64,000 nucleotides of DNA from Lactuca virosa (GCA_928212115.1 CAKMRJ010002223.1:308540430-308604429); one strand, 5' to 3'. Numbered from the stretch's first letter, positions 18,669 through 30,832 are shown. Program-made: numbers and translations. The notes: generated by a model from the sequence alone, not told the origin.

Positions 18669-20040
18669 TAATATGCCACAACTTTAATAGGACTATTATA
18701 CTAACAATGTAGTCATCTAACAAAGAATAGATGATGACCATAGACTATGCTAGACAGTCAAGTGGAACAGAGGCAGGTTCACAATTGTAACACCCATTTT
18801 CCAGATTTGATCAGAGTAGGGCATAAAGGAGTCAAAGGCATGATTTTTGGGAAAAATCATGTACCACTATGTACCCAACCAATTGAAGAACGTTTATCTG
18901 GAGGTTGCTCACGACGTGACTTTTTATGGTCACAATGTGACAAGGGATGCAACCCAAGCCCATGATCTTTTACGGTTTCCTTCGTATATAAACCCCTAAA
19001 CGCGGATTTAGGGTTCATTTTTTGGCATTCATCTCCCTCAAACCTCAGAAACCCTAACCCTAATCCCTCTTGGTGGTTTTGGCTCATTTTTAGTGGTTTG
19101 GTGCTCTTTGAAGGAAGTAGAAGAAGAATTGGTATAAGTATCAAGCAAGCAAAACATTCTCATCTTTTATATCACCTTCTGGACCATTTCTAAGGATTCA
19201 AGCTTCTACCCTTACGGTTTATTCTCTTAGATCTAAGTTGTTTTAGTCCTTTTTGGTTCATGGTTTTGTTATGAGTGAATAGAAGGAATAAAGTTGGCAA
19301 CTTTATGGTCCCCCAGAATCCCTAGAGCATCATATCTTATGGATCTAAGGATTGGATGTGGATTGTGAACCTTGCATGAGTTTTAGGTCATTTTCTTGCC
19401 TTTTGGCCTAGGTTGGGTAGAGGACATGCGTGGAGCATGCATGTCCATAAATTTGTCATTTTTATGAACCTTTGGAGTCCCTTAAAGCTTTCAGGAAAGT
19501 TGGAGTTGAAAACTTAATGGATTAAGGACTCATATCATTAAAATCTTGCCTCATACGGTGGTCACAACGAGACATGTATGTCGTTACTATGTGACGATGG
19601 AGGATTCCTCAATTATTTTGTCCTGATGAGTTCATGACATGACCAAGGAATGTTCATGTCGTGGTGTCTGCTAATTGAGTTGACCGTGACCGAGTTGGCT
19701 GAGTTAGTGCATGACCGAGTTTGGAATCGGGTTGAGTACGTTCTTATGACATGACCAAGGGCTGGTCTTGACGTGAGGTCAACTGTTGATACTGTTGCTA
19801 CTGTTGGTTGTTGACTATGACTTTAACCGTTGACTTTTTGCATGGTTGACTTTTACTTAATTTGCTGGATTCGAGGTATAGGCTAAGGTTGGGCCTTGTA
19901 TGATTTGATATGTGTGTGTGTGTTGTAGCACCGGTTGCATGACATTGAGCTATGGTATAGCTGAGTTTGTGATTCAGGTGATTTTTCTCACTATACTATA
20001 TAGGATACTATTTTTTTGGTGGCTCTTGCAATGGTATGTT

Positions 20041-20115
20041 AGGTTGGACCCATATGTATGTTGGGTTGGGCTCGTATGTATGCAGGGTTGGGCCAATTTG
20101 CATGTTGGGCTGGGC

Positions 20116-20117
<2 letters not shown>
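20041..20117 (+). repeat. GGTTGGGCC minisatellite, left part
   Basis: Four imperfect units of about 22 bp, such as GGTTGGGCTCGTATGTATG. The array continues beyond the (TA)n tract and Helitron at 23455-23570 with further GGTTGGGCCC units, so a single ancestral array in LTR 3 was split. Confidence 0.75.

Positions 20118-20170
<53 letters not shown>
20118..20170. repeat. (TA)n microsatellite, left of Helitron
   Basis: About 26 TA units. A similar tract of about 40 units follows the Helitron 3' end (23371-23450). The two were probably one tract into which the Helitron inserted. Peptides of alternating Ile and Tyr read across these tracts are not genes. Confidence 0.9.
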
Positions 20171-20172
<2 letters not shown>

Positions 20173-20173
20173 A

Positions 20174-23100
20174 TCTTATAAAGAGTATATATTTGTAGGT
20201 CCCACCATTTTTAAGACAATGTCTTAAAATACAAGGAGAGTGGATTTTGGCCATTGGATATAAATTACATGATTTGGATCTAAATTTAATGGTCTAAGAT
20301 GGTGATCCTTGAGAATAAGAATCAGCCAATCAAAATAATAGGATTACATGTTTAACTTTTACAAAAACCTGACTCTTCATTATATAAACTCTAGCACCCT
20401 TATTATACCCTCACGTTATTTCTCTTTCTAGAAAGAACTCTCTCAAACGTAGCCCCCTCTTCTCTTTGTTTATTTCTTTGTTTTTGTTTTTGTCATTATC
20501 TTTCTATACACCACCAGGTAGCACTTTCTTCACACTCATCTTTCCTGTCAAAATAAAAAGTAGCATGAGAAAAATCTATAAATTTGTTGTTTGGTTATTG
20601 TAGATGTTTTAAGCATTCAAAAGGTCCATTCTCCACTTTATTTAAAACCAAACCAGTAATACTTTACTTTTGACTGGTAGGAACTTGATATCAAAATGTT
20701 AGCCATTTTCATTGAACATCATTACAGCCAACCTATCAAGTTTTCTTATGGGGCTGAATTTTGGTGGTGACATTTTGAAAAAAGAGGTTTGCATGAATCT
20801 CTCACCCTGATCAAGATGACTACTTGCTGTTTGGTGTCATGGAAGCAGGCTTTGGTGTAGTTGTGTCTCATGTTAAAGAGGATTCACTATCATCTGTTGA
20901 AAAACAAGAATAGTTCCCAGTTAAAGCTTAATAAACATACATATTATGTACTTGTGATTTGTATATAACATTAGCTTCCTATTTCAATCCCAATTTATTA
21001 TTTATGATTTTAATTATTTTCAGTCTTCATATATATATATATAAGAAAACAATGAGTTTCTGTTTATTTGAGTTTTTTTCAAGGTTCAGATCTAAAATGT
21101 GAGAAATCGAATTGAGAAATTGAATTGGGTTTATTATTTTCTTTAACAACTCTGGTCCATAGACAAACTCACTTCAATTTCACAATCAATTTTGAAGACA
21201 AACATAGATTTCAATACAAAGTTTCAAGACTCAAAACCACATATGTTCTTTAAAAAGCCCATAACCACCATTACACATCGACATCTGGAATACATACGAG
21301 CACAACTTTAATAATTAAAATCCAGTCGAGCCAAAATCCAGATCCAGAAAATAAAATTAACTTAAAAATATTCAAAATTAAATTCTTGAGAGTTTGCGTA
21401 ATGATGATTTCATTTGTTTTCACCTTACAATCGAGACTAGAGCTAACAACTGCTGCCTTCGTTTTCGCCTTACAACCAAGGCCAACACTATTGATCTTCG
21501 TTTTCCAGCATCAACCCACAAAAGAAAAGGAAATGAAGAAGAAATAACTGATATTTGAAATGGAACAGAAAAGAAAAAAAAAATCTGATGAGCCTTACAT
21601 CCACTGCTTTCGCTTTCGTTCCAACAACCCAACAGCCACTACCTTATATCAACCCCTCTCGAACACCACTGATAATGATCACCTTCGACTACTGCTGCCA
21701 TGGAGAAGCTGCGACCAGAACCACCTGCCTGGTTGCCATTTTTTTTACAACATCATCACCACCCCACTGCTGCAATCGAGCTCCTCCTCCTTCGACAACC
21801 CCACTTCACCGTTAAAACCCGAGAACCTCGAAGATCCTGCAGCCTCTTTATCGTTTTTCACATCCAAATTGGAAACCAAACACCATCGAACTAAGAAAGA
21901 TAGACGAAGACATAAAACGATATTTGATTTTTGAGAAGCTGTCGATTGAAAGGAAGAACAAGAAAAAAGATTTCTTGATTTCTTTTGTTTGTGTCGACTG
22001 GAACAAGGAGAAAGAACAAAGAAAGAAAGAATTTTTTTTTTGTGTTCATTGGTTATCGATCAAATAAAAGAAACAAGAATGATCTCTTTTGTCGGCTGGA
22101 CACACAAAAGATTAGGGCAACAAGGATTTCGGCTTAACCTAATCAATTTGGGCTAACTTCAAAAGTTTATTTGGGAACCGGATGATAATCAACAAAGCAG
22201 TTTATAAATTATTTAATTTTATGTGTTTAAAGTTTAATTTTATGTTACTATTATATGAAGTTATAAACGTATTATGTTTTGGTTATATAAAGTAAAATGA
22301 AAGTAACGAATGAAAAGTAAAAAGATAATGGTATGTTTAAATAAAAACTAGGCTATGAAATCTTAATTGGAAATAAAGAAAAGATATGGCGTGTATATTT
22401 TTGCTTGAAAATAAGAAAAGTATGTGAGAGATGTACAATTTATTTGTAACCATGTTTTTCCTTCGTTTATTACCGTATATTCTCTGTTATTTTTATTATT
22501 TTATATTATAAAAATAATGAATAAAAAAGTTGAATGTACATAAAAAAAATAAGCATGATAAAAATAATGAATATATTGTGTTTTAAGTTGAAGTATTCAA
22601 CTCATATTAAATGGAATTTTGAGATGCTCAGTTTTTACTACAAAAGCAATATAGAATAATGATATGTTATTTTTTGAATTAAAGAACAACGTATATTTAT
22701 TTTTTAGTAAAATTGTTTATAAACAATTTCATTTTATTTTTAACCAAAGCCACAAAATATATTTATTTTTAACACAAAAAAGCAACATATTTTTATATGT
22801 AACGAAAACCGTCAATATGCTTATGTATTTAACCTAAAAAACAATATATTTATATTTTTAACCTAAAACAGTAATGCATGTTCTAAATCTATTTGTGGAT
22901 GCATTATCTCTTTTTAGGTATTACATGACTTCAAAATAAAAATAATATACGAAACATATGTATTCACCGACTTAGTACAATATGCCGAAACAAACAAACC
23001 GTTGAAATTAAACAAACCGAAAGGAAACTATTAGACGGTCGCCAAAACGAAATGAATTTTGTCTGAAAACTAATCATCGTCACCGCTGAAAACGAAAGGA

Positions 23101-23369
23101 AACTATTTGTCGATAAAACCTATTCACGGACCCCGCATTGAATACCGTTGCATATACTTTTACATTTAATCTAATTCTAAAATAAAAACTAGAGCAATAG
23201 ATGACACCGAATAGGAAACTATTTCGCCGAAAGGAACTATCTGACACAAAACAACACGTCAAAAGGCTGAAACGAACTATCTGACACGAAAATGAAACTA
23301 ACCGCCGCATGAAAACTATCTACCATAACGAAAAATCCCACGTCGCCGCATCGCGCGGGTACACTACTA

Positions 23370-23370
<1 letters not shown>
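20174..23370 (+). mobile_element. Helitron-like non-autonomous transposon
   Basis: About 3.2 kb. The 3' end, 23343-23370, reads TCGCCGCATCGCGCGGGTAC then ACTACTAG. This is a typical plant Helitron terminus, with CTAG followed by the host T and a GC-rich hairpin (CCCACG...CGCGGG) a few bases before it. The 5' end is assigned to TC at 20174, following A. It has no target-site duplication, as expected. No Rep/helicase ORF is present. The 3' third has repeated GGAAACTAT(T/C) blocks. Inside are a TATA box with a pyrimidine-rich leader (about 20380-20560) and a short gene-like exon remnant near 20820, possible captured host sequence. Confidence 0.75.
20690..20914 (+). pseudogene. possible captured gene fragment in Helitron
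   Basis: Two short stretches read like ordinary protein. One starts at the ATG at 20696 (LAIFIEHHYSQPIKFSYG). The other, about 20817-20914, has a 32-codon frame including LLFGVMEAGFGVVVSHVKED and ends in TAG. They are in different frames and joined by stops. I do not recognise the source. They lie downstream of a TATA box and CT-rich leader, which suggests a captured gene 5' region. Confidence 0.3.

Positions 23371-23450
<80 letters not shown>
23371..23450. repeat. (TA)n microsatellite, right of Helitron
   Basis: About 40 TA units directly after the Helitron CTAG terminus; the partner of the tract at 20118-20170. Confidence 0.9.
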
Positions 23451-23453
<3 letters not shown>

Positions 23454-24395
23454 TTCGAACCGTATGTATGTAAGGTTGGGCCCATTTGTATGACGGGTTG
23501 GGCCTGATTGTTTGTTGGGTTGGGCCCGTTACTATGGATTGGGCCCAATGTTGGGTTGGACCTATTGATATGTATGGTATGTGGTATTTTGGGGAACTCA
23601 CTAAGGTTTGTGCTTACGGTTTTTTGGTTTAAACATTCTTTAGGTACCTCCACTTCCAAAGGGAAGGGCCCGGCATGATCGCACATCATCCCCATGATTT
23701 TATTCTGCATTGTTATTTCGTCGCACTCTGATGTTAAGAATATTTATACTATGATTGGTTTGGAGCAATTGGTTGTATCTTTTGGGTGTTTAAAAAATGA
23801 AAATTTTACTTCTAATTTTAGGACGTTGAAACAACCTGTAAGTGATGAAATATGTGTTCATATGATGTACTCTACTCTCTACTGACATGTATTGCGTAGA
23901 AATCCCTTAAACAGTACTGTCAACTCGATGTTAGACGATGATTCGTAGGATAGATCCTTGGAGATGAATATAGAAAAGGACGGGATGGGTAATCGAGTTA
24001 ATTGTTTGATGTGAAATAGATAATTAAACAAATTAATTATATTATTGTGGGTTGAAAACCCTATGTACTTACCAGACTTTCCATCCTGACCCACTCAATT
24101 TCTTTGTATCACATGAAGCAGTACAAAGGTACATGGATGATGATGTTTGGATCTGATAAGAGATTCGAGGAGATGTATGTCATAGTATAAAAAGATGTTG
24201 TAAGGATTGTAATGACTACATTTATGCTTATGTTTCTTGTATGAGTTATGACATCCCAAGTTTTAACAATCAATGAAAAACATTTTTTCGTAAACACTTT
24301 TTATTAGACAAATTATGCAATTACAAAGAATACTCTTTTTTAAAACTAAGCATAAAGAAAATGTCTTTTTGCACTATGAAAATGAGGATGTCAAA

Positions 24396-25370
24396 TGGCT
24401 ATCCAAAATCAATTTGAGTTCAGTACACCATCAGATGAGGGTTAGGGAGGATGACATTCAGAAGACAGCCTTTCATACTCATTATAGTCATTATGAGGTT
24501 GTGGTGATGCCTTTTGGGCTCACCAACGCACCGGCGACGTTCATGGATCTCATGAACCGGGTGTGCAGACCGATGTTGGATCGATCAGTGATCATTTTTA
24601 TTGATGATATCTTGGTCTATTCTAAAACTAAGGAGCAACCTGACGAGCACCTTTGTAAGATTCTTGGGGTTCTACGGATGGAGAGGTTGTATGCTAAGTT
24701 CAACAAGTACGAGTTCTGGTTGCGCGAGGTTCAGTTTTTGGGGCATCTCGTTAACCAAGACAGTATTTTGGTCAATCCAAACAAGATTGAGGTGGTGATT
24801 CAGTAGGAGGTTCCGAGATCTCCATCGAAGATACGGAGTTTCCTCGGGTTGGCTGGCTACTACACGAGATTTATTCGACATTTCTCCAAGATTGTAGTTC
24901 CTCTTACCAAGTTGACGAGGAAGGATGTCACTTTTCACTAGGGACATGAGTAGCAGGTTGCTTTTGAGACCCTACGGCAGGGGTTATGTGAGGCTCCGGT
25001 TCTAGCACTCCTCTAGGGAGTTAATGATTGTCTGGTATATTGTGACGCATTTATTTTAGGCATGGGTGCCATTTTGATGCATAGGGTTCATTTGATAGCT
25101 TAGGCTTCGAGGCAGCTGAAGCCTCATGAGGCGCATTATCCTACTCGTGATCTTGAGTTAGGGGTAGTGGTTTTCGCCGTCAAGATTTGGTGCCTTATCT
25201 ATATGGGGTTCCTTGTACTATCTACACAGATCACAAGAGTTTGAGATATTTCTTAGATCAGCCAAATCTGAATATGAGGCAACACATGTGGCTTGATGTA
25301 GTTAAGGATTATGACTATGATATTTTATATCACCTGGGGAAGGCCAATGTGGTGGCCGATGCTTAGAGCC
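24396..25370 (+). pseudogene. pol: Ty3/gypsy RT (palm to thumb) and RNase H
   Basis: Resumes the host gypsy element. The frame 24315-24806 has LSKINLSSVHHQMRVREDDIQKTAF, MPFGLTNAPATF and the catalytic FIDDILVYS (about 24597), intact. It continues through FLGHLVNQ, then after a TAG the thumb and RNase H start (FLGLAGYYTRFI, CDAFILGMGAILMH, HYPTRDLELGVVVFAVKIW). Multiple stops (24804, 24940, 25014, 25101) show decay. The domain order RT-RH-IN and the chromodomain-like tail downstream place it in the chromovirus group, Tekay-like by recall. Confidence 0.88.
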
Positions 25371-26360
25371 GCAAGACGAATGGTACTCCCATTCGAGACT
25401 TATTTTTAAGAATGACCATCATTTCACCACTTTTGGATATGATCAGAGAGGCTCAGGTTAAGGAATTTAAGCGGGAGAACTGAAAGAAGGAGAAGATCAG
25501 GGGTCAAATTGATAGATTCATCACCGATATTCGGGGGCTATTGATCTAGTGTGGGTGGGTTTGGGTTCCAGTTTCTGAGGGATTCCATCATACAATGTTA
25601 TAGGAGGTGCATAAGTCTAGGTTTTTGATTCATCCTGGAGCCACAAAAATAAATTGAGACATGAGAGTTAGTTATTGGTGGCCCTTCATGAATAGGGAGA
25701 TATCACGGTTTGTTGAGAGGTGCATAATATTTAGGAAGGTCAAGGCCGAGTATCAAAGACCACACAGTAAGTTGTAGCCTTTAGAGTTCAATATGTAGAA
25801 ATGGTACCAGATCGCTATGGACTTTATCACCAAGTTACCAAGGACAGACAAGGGACTCGATGCTATTTGGGTTATTGTGGGTTGTTTGACCAAGATTTCC
25901 TATTTCCTTGTTATTCGAGAGAGCTCATCGGCCGATAAATTGGATGAAATTTATATTCGAAAGGTTGTGGCTCGTCACGGGGTGCCTACTTCTATAGTCT
26001 CAGATAGAGATATTTGACTTACATCCAGGTTTTGGAAGAGGTTCCATGAGGAGTTAGGTACCATACTGCATTTCAGTACAACATACCATCCGCAAACGAA
26101 TGGCCAGAGTGAGAGGACTATTAAAACTATCGAGGATATGTTGAGAGACTGCATCATTTATTTTAGTGGGATCTGGGAATCCTACCTTCCCTTGACTGAG
26201 TTTTCGTACAACAACAACTATCACGCCAACATTGGCATGCCTCCCTACGAAATTCTCTATGGGAGGAAGTATCGAAACCCGGTTTAATGGGGGCGAAGTT
26301 GGGCAAAGAGTCATGGGGAGCACAAAGGTGGTGCTCAAGAAGTGGGAAAATGGCCTACCC
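25371..26360 (+). pseudogene. pol: Ty3/gypsy integrase
   Basis: It contains the zinc-binding H-H-C-C region (about 25600-25740, SRFLIHPGATK, WWPFMNREISRFVERC). The catalytic core follows: MDFITKLPRTDKG with the first D (about 25820), GVPTSIVSDRDI with the second D (about 25995), and HPQTNGQSERTI with the E (about 26105). All three catalytic residues are intact, but stops interrupt the frame at 25489, 25547, 26016 and 26285. After VGQRVMGSTKVVLKK (about 26300-26345) roughly 180 codons of the usual C-terminal region are missing. Confidence 0.87.
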
Positions 26361-26365
26361 ATTAG

Positions 26366-26690
26366 ATCTTCTAGAGGATCTCAATCAGATCCACAACATT
26401 TCCCATGTTTTGTAGTTGATGAAATGTGTGATAGACGAGTCCATTGTTGTCTTGTTGGATGATATTCAGGTTGATGATCGCATGAATTATATTGAGAAAC
26501 CAGTGGCGATTCTTCATAAGAAGACAAAGGCATTGCGCAACAAGGTGGTGCCCTTGGTCAAGGTGCAGTGGCAGCATCGGAAGGGCTCAAAGTGGACTTA
26601 GGAGCCCGAGGCGGAGAAGCACAAGCTCTACCCGGATCTGTTTTCAGTTGAGGATTTTGAGGGCGAAATTTTGTTCAAATGGGGTAGAAT
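26366..26690 (+). pseudogene. pol: gypsy integrase C-terminus with chromodomain-like tail
   Basis: After the deletion the frame gives EDLNQIHNISHVL, KCVIDESIVVLLDDIQVDDRMNYIEKPVAIL and VPLVKVQWQHRKGSKWT. It ends EPEAEKHKLYPDLFSVEDFEGEIL. This matches the C-terminal GPY-to-chromodomain region of plant chromoviruses, which target heterochromatin. It is followed by a short purine-rich tract (AATGGGGTAGAA) and the 3' LTR. Confidence 0.8.
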
Positions 26691-27637
26691 TGTAACATCC
26701 ACTCCTAGGAAATGATTCATTTATGTTTTGGAAATTAAAGAAGTAAAAGGTGGGTTTTGTGATGACCAAGATGTGGTGGAGGATACACCGTGATGTGGTC
26801 ATGGCCTTATACACAGCCAGAGTGCAAACCCTAATTTTTTCGGGTTTTCGGCCATATGTAAGGGATGTGATGGCTAGGGTTTTCATATCCTCGACATCCA
26901 TCACCTCCCTTTCAGCCTATAAGAAACCATAACCTCCATTTTTGACCTCGTGAGCTCTTTGTGGTGATTTTAGCCTCTTGAAGAAGAAGAAGGTGTTCTT
27001 GGTGCATTTTTTCAGCAAGCAACCCCCCCCCCCCTCAACATCTTGTGTTGTTTTAGGACTCTTGTGATTATTAGGTTCAGTCTTCACTATTTGAGAGATT
27101 TTTCATCGAGTTGATATCTGTGAGGTGAGTCTTATCGCTATATTACATATGGCATAGTAGGGTGCATGCTAGACTAGCTAAATCTTATTTTCTGATCGTT
27201 GCTTTATGTGTTTATTGAGTTGCTGCTAACTCCAAGACTGTTGATAGTTCACACGGTTGTTGATAACCCATGAGGCTGGTGTGAGTCCATATGATTGCTG
27301 ATAGTCCTCAGGACTGTTGATAGTCCTAGACTTGCAGATAACCCATAACTATTTATTATGATGTGTTGTATGTGATATTTCGGGGAACTCACTAAGCTTT
27401 ACGCTTACAATTGTGGATTTAAATGTGTTTCAGCTACTTCCGATTACCATGGGAAGGCGAAGGCTTGATTGTACACTTTCATTGGTAGTTTTCATGATTC
27501 AACGTTTTTGTGATACTCTGATTTTTAGGATGACTGTATTTCGATACTTAAGGTTTCTTGACTTGGTTTTCCTAGAAACGATAATTTTACTTAACTTAAA
27601 AATGAAAAAAAAATGGTTGTGATTTTGGGATGTTATA
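26691..27637 (+). repeat. 3' LTR of the host gypsy element
   Basis: Starts TGTAACATCC immediately after the PPT-like AATGGGGTAGAAT. It contains a poly-C run (about 27026-27037) and GGGGAACTCACTAAG near 27392, and ends GGGATGTTATA at about 27637. The terminal CA has become TA. The 5' LTR is not in the window because the left end was cut by the copia element at 12902. Confidence 0.75.
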
Positions 27638-29121
27638 GTTGGGAATTAAGCCTCTTATACAAGGTGTGGTCTCTTGTGATGGTGACAAGAGTAGTCAATG
27701 GATGAACACCGATGGGGGTGGTTAACCACATTAAATCATGATTTCTTCTCAAACTATCGATTCCTAAAGGTGATTCCAAAAACCTTTACTTAAAGCCTTA
27801 ACTGGTTTTTGTTCATGAAATCAAATTTACAAATCTAGGTTTTCTATTTATTTGTAATTAGACATATCTGGTTCATATAAGTTTTTCCGATTTTGATACT
27901 CCATGCCATCTTTAAATGAATCCACCATCTACAATTTTCTGGTGAAGATCTTAAGTTACAATGCTCTACATATATGAGTTGCAAGAGCAACAACAATTTC
28001 ATATTTGACCCACCATAATTGTAGGTTATTTGGATTTCATGAATCCCAGTTTTGAACCACATTTTGTTGGTTATTGGGTGTTCAACTTTTCACATCTAGA
28101 TAAAACAAAGAGGAGTATTAACTAGGTATTAGCAGAGTTTTCTAAAAATTTGTGGAATTGCAGAAAAATTAAAACACTTTACATCCCAGGTTTAATCATG
28201 GTTTTACAATAAAATCTAATCATAAAAATAAACAAGGAAAATACAAGGAAATAAAATTATTCTTCTAATCTAAGTCCTTGTGCTCTTATCTTCTCACGTA
28301 CAATGGCTGCTACCTAAACCTGAAAACATAGAAAACATCTACTACATCATACCATAGGTCTGGTGAGTTATATTCTATTATGTCTTCATGCTTATCTACT
28401 CTTCATCTAACTCTTTTCAATCTTTCCATATTCCAACCTTTCTTTACTTTTTTCTCATACTCTACATTCTAAACTCTTTTTGTCAAAGCATACACCGCCA
28501 TTCTTTCTCATTCATCTATCTGTTATATCTTTTTCTCATTTATACCTTCTGCTCTTGATCTATCTCATACTTTATCTTCTACTCTTCTTCTATATGGATA
28601 CATACTTTATACATACATTATCATCTCTTTCTATATCTCTCTCATAGTCTTCTTCCTATATCTATTTTATTGTTCCTTACTCTGATCTCATCCCATACTT
28701 CGTATGTTCTTCTCATACTCTATGCATGCTCTTCTCGTGTTCTTACGATGCTCTTCACACATATCTTGCTCTTAGAATGTCTATCTCATAGTCTGCTTAC
28801 TCTTCATCTCTCTATTCTTAAATCTAATGCCTCATCATTCTATTCTCATCTAGACCCAACAGTCCCATCTTATACTATACTTTCATCTATCTTCTAAGGG
28901 AAACAACATCCCACTACCATTACCAGGTACACTCGTCTGGTCTTACTCCCCTCTCTTATGATTCCTTGTGGATTCTTTATCAAGTTTGTTCTCTTAAATA
29001 ACTCACATATTCCGTACCCTTAATCGTTCGCAAATTCACATCTAAGTTTTTAAAAGAACTCTCTTGCCATGTTCAACTCATGGAACGTTTTCTCTATATT
29101 CTCTAACCATACAATCTTATT
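27638..29121. other. no gene seen; AT-rich and CT-rich low complexity
   Basis: No supported coding sequence. From 28380 to 28900 the plus strand is a degenerate pyrimidine-rich array (TCTCATACTCTATCTTCT-like). The stretch near 28300-28370 (ACCTGAAAACATAG, GTCTGGTGAG) resembles the edge of a decayed minus-strand gypsy LTR, but I cannot place its ends. Confidence 0.4.
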
Positions 29122-29593
29122 TGTAACATCTAGTTTCGGGATGTTTTTTATTACGAGGTAGCAGACTGTAATTTGATCAAATAAAGGTTGTTGACTTCAA
29201 GAAAATAGATTTTAGACCCTATTGGATATTGATAACGTTGGTTAAGTGATTTAAGCCCTTGAATTGTGCTTTTGAGCCAAAGAGTAAAATAGGAAAAGTG
29301 ATATTTTGGACTTCTTTCATGAATTAATGAATTTAGTTCAGTCTATTTTATGTTAGAAGTAATTAGATAGAATTGTATCGATTTTCACTACCTTCATGTG
29401 CATATAAAGATCACTAAAAACAGAGTTGAAACGAAGAAGTTATGATTGTTTGAAGTTGGAATAGAATTGGGAAAAACACGTCACCACAACATTGTAAGGA
29501 GGTCACCATAGAGTGGTAAGTTGTGTAGCCAGGGCACATTAAATTAGGGTTTGATTTGTATTTAAAGGCACTAACCCATTGTTTTTTAAGGTT
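29122..29593 (+). repeat. truncated gypsy LTR, 5' part
   Basis: Starts TGTAACATCTAGTTTCGG. It includes the GAAGAAGTTATGA motif shared by several LTRs here (29430) and a TATTTAAAGG box at about 29559. It is cut at 29593 by the copia 3' LTR. The remaining part is not seen in the window. Confidence 0.55.
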
Positions 29594-30082
29594 TGTATTA
29601 CTCGGATACACTTCAAGTATAAAGAACAACATAAAATTAATCTAACAAATAAAGAACGAAAAGTAAAGAACACAAGATATTCTCCAAGTTATCTTTCACC
29701 AAGAAAGAGTTTGATTTCACCAAGAAAACGTGTTTGTCACAAGGACGGTCACAAAGACGATCGAAGACACTAAGCCGTAGAGATACATTAGGTTTTCACC
29801 CTAATGTTTTATATATACTAGTCTATACAAGTATATCCCTTGATTGAAGGAATTGTATCTTACCTATACTAAGAACAGATCTTCATAACAAAGATATCGG
29901 ATCTGCTATCTATTCTACACCTATATGTATCATTACCAAATATACAAAAGATTACATAGAATAACTAACTATACACCGACGCTGATAGACTTGATACGCT
30001 GGTGTTGATGGTGATGTATACGTTGTCACTGATAGATAGCATGTAGAGTTTGACTCATCAGATCATAAGGTGTGACCTTACA
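29594..30082 (-). repeat. 3' LTR of minus-strand Sirevirus-like element
   Basis: 489 bp, TG...CA, minus orientation. On that strand it starts TGTAAGGTCACACC directly after the polypurine tract and has a TATA box TATATAAAAC (about 29806-29816). The element's aORF lies to the right. The 5' LTR is not in the window. Left flank AGGTT is one half of a possible TSD. Confidence 0.75.
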
Positions 30083-30097
30083 ATCTCCCCCTATCTG
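30083..30097 (-). other. polypurine tract of minus-strand element
   Basis: On the minus strand it reads CAGATAGGGGGAGATTG, abutting the LTR. The GGGGGAGA core is the same as the tract after pol at 5561. It marks the 3' end of the element and confirms that the aORF is the last gene before the LTR. Confidence 0.85.
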
Positions 30098-30107
30098 ATG
30101 ATGTCAA

Positions 30108-30832
30108 AATTAATCTTCTTCTTCAGAGTCATCAAAAGAATCATTTTAGAACTTGTCAGCTTCTTTCAATATCTCATGTTTAACGCATCCGAATTCATCA
30201 ATTTAAAGCTCTTCCAATCTTTTACTAAGCTCCGGAGATATCAGCACATAATATCCTCTTTCCAATTCAAAATGACCAAGTCCTTCGATGCGAAGATGAA
30301 ACAAATGTTCATTGGGAGCAGCAGGAAGATCATCAGTGCGTTTAAAGCACAAGTAATTTTGACTGTCAAGATAGAAAATGCCATGCTCCGGTTCTCGAAT
30401 GAACATGTACTGAACTGGTTCAACACCCACTGGTAGTTTGTTGTTGATGTATCGGGTGCCATAAGGAAGAAGAAACTTGGTATTCTTGGACTGTCATGGA
30501 GTGCTTGTTCTTCTTGAAGATGATGGTCTAGATGGACCAGCTGATGGAACAAGGTTCAGCTTCTTGACTTTGTTAAGTAGTTGCTGAATTGCCAACTTCA
30601 CCTCCAAATCTTGAATACTCTTGTGTTTGTCAATAATTTCTTGAATTTGCATCCACTCGTTGTAGCCAAATTTGACTAACTCACGAGCAAATACAACCTC
30701 GGTGTATTTATATTCCATCTTCTTCTTAACCAACTGAAGCTTCAGAGACTCGTTCCTTGGTTTGGTGCATCTTACCTTGATAATAAGATCAGGCTTTGCT
30801 CTACGAGTCATAACATCTCCAAACTTCTTTCT
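30108..30832 (-). pseudogene. aORF of minus-strand element, C-terminal part
   Basis: Continues the gene interrupted at 50592. It reads MTRRAKPDLIIKVRCTKPRN, then KYTEVVFARELVKFGYNEWMQIQEIIDKH, then a Lys-rich stretch to 30494 (TGA). The same frame goes on with YINNKLPVGVEPVQYMFIRE, PEHGIFYLDSQNYLCFKRTDDLPAAPNEHLFHL and LISPELSKRLEEL, to a TAA near 30203. The acidic end DDSEEED is at about 30110. I know this C-terminal arrangement from extra ORFs of other Asteraceae copia elements; its biochemical role is unknown. Stops at 30494, 30203 and about 30140 make it a pseudogene. The 5' part is 19.75 kb away across nested insertions. Confidence 0.75.

Larger units (their letters stand above)
18786..23830 (+). 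mobile_element. solo gypsy LTR 3 inside LTR 2 (TSD ACAAT/ACAAC), carrying a Helitron
   Basis: Begins TGTAACACCCATTTTCC at 18786 with a TATA box (TATATAAAC, 18985-18993) and a CCCTAA-rich leader. The 3' part has the block GGGGAACTCACTAAG also seen in the gypsy 3' LTR at 27390. The end is placed at 23830 (GGACGTTGAA), a decayed form of GGATGTTACA. The flanking 5-mers ACAAT and ACAAC differ by one base. The right boundary is the least certain in this nest. LTR 2 sequence clearly resumes by about 23870. Confidence 0.68.
16876..24395 (+). mobile_element. solo gypsy LTR 2, itself interrupted (TSD TGGTT/TGGCT)
   Basis: Plus-strand LTR starting TGTAACACCCGC at 16876. It contains a TATA box (TATAAATA, 17800-17807) and ends GATGTCAAA at 24395, a one-base change from the GATGTCACA end of its relative at 14261. 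The flanking 5-mers are TGGTT (16871-16875) and TGGCT (24396-24400), a TSD with one mutation. The order of blocks matches the reverse complement of solo LTR 1. A second LTR is inserted at 18786-23830. Without it the LTR is about 2.5 kb. Deletion of the whole block rejoins the RT codons SWF and LSKINL. Confidence 0.85.

Noticed and set aside
19912..20254. ORFs on both strands with alternating Tyr-Ile residues
   Set aside because: They are readings of the (TA)n microsatellite; the same holds for 23237-23710.
21555..21934. ORFs of 86 and 124 aa inside the Helitron
   Set aside because: Low-complexity composition, overlapping in two frames, no recognisable domain; more likely UTR-type DNA.
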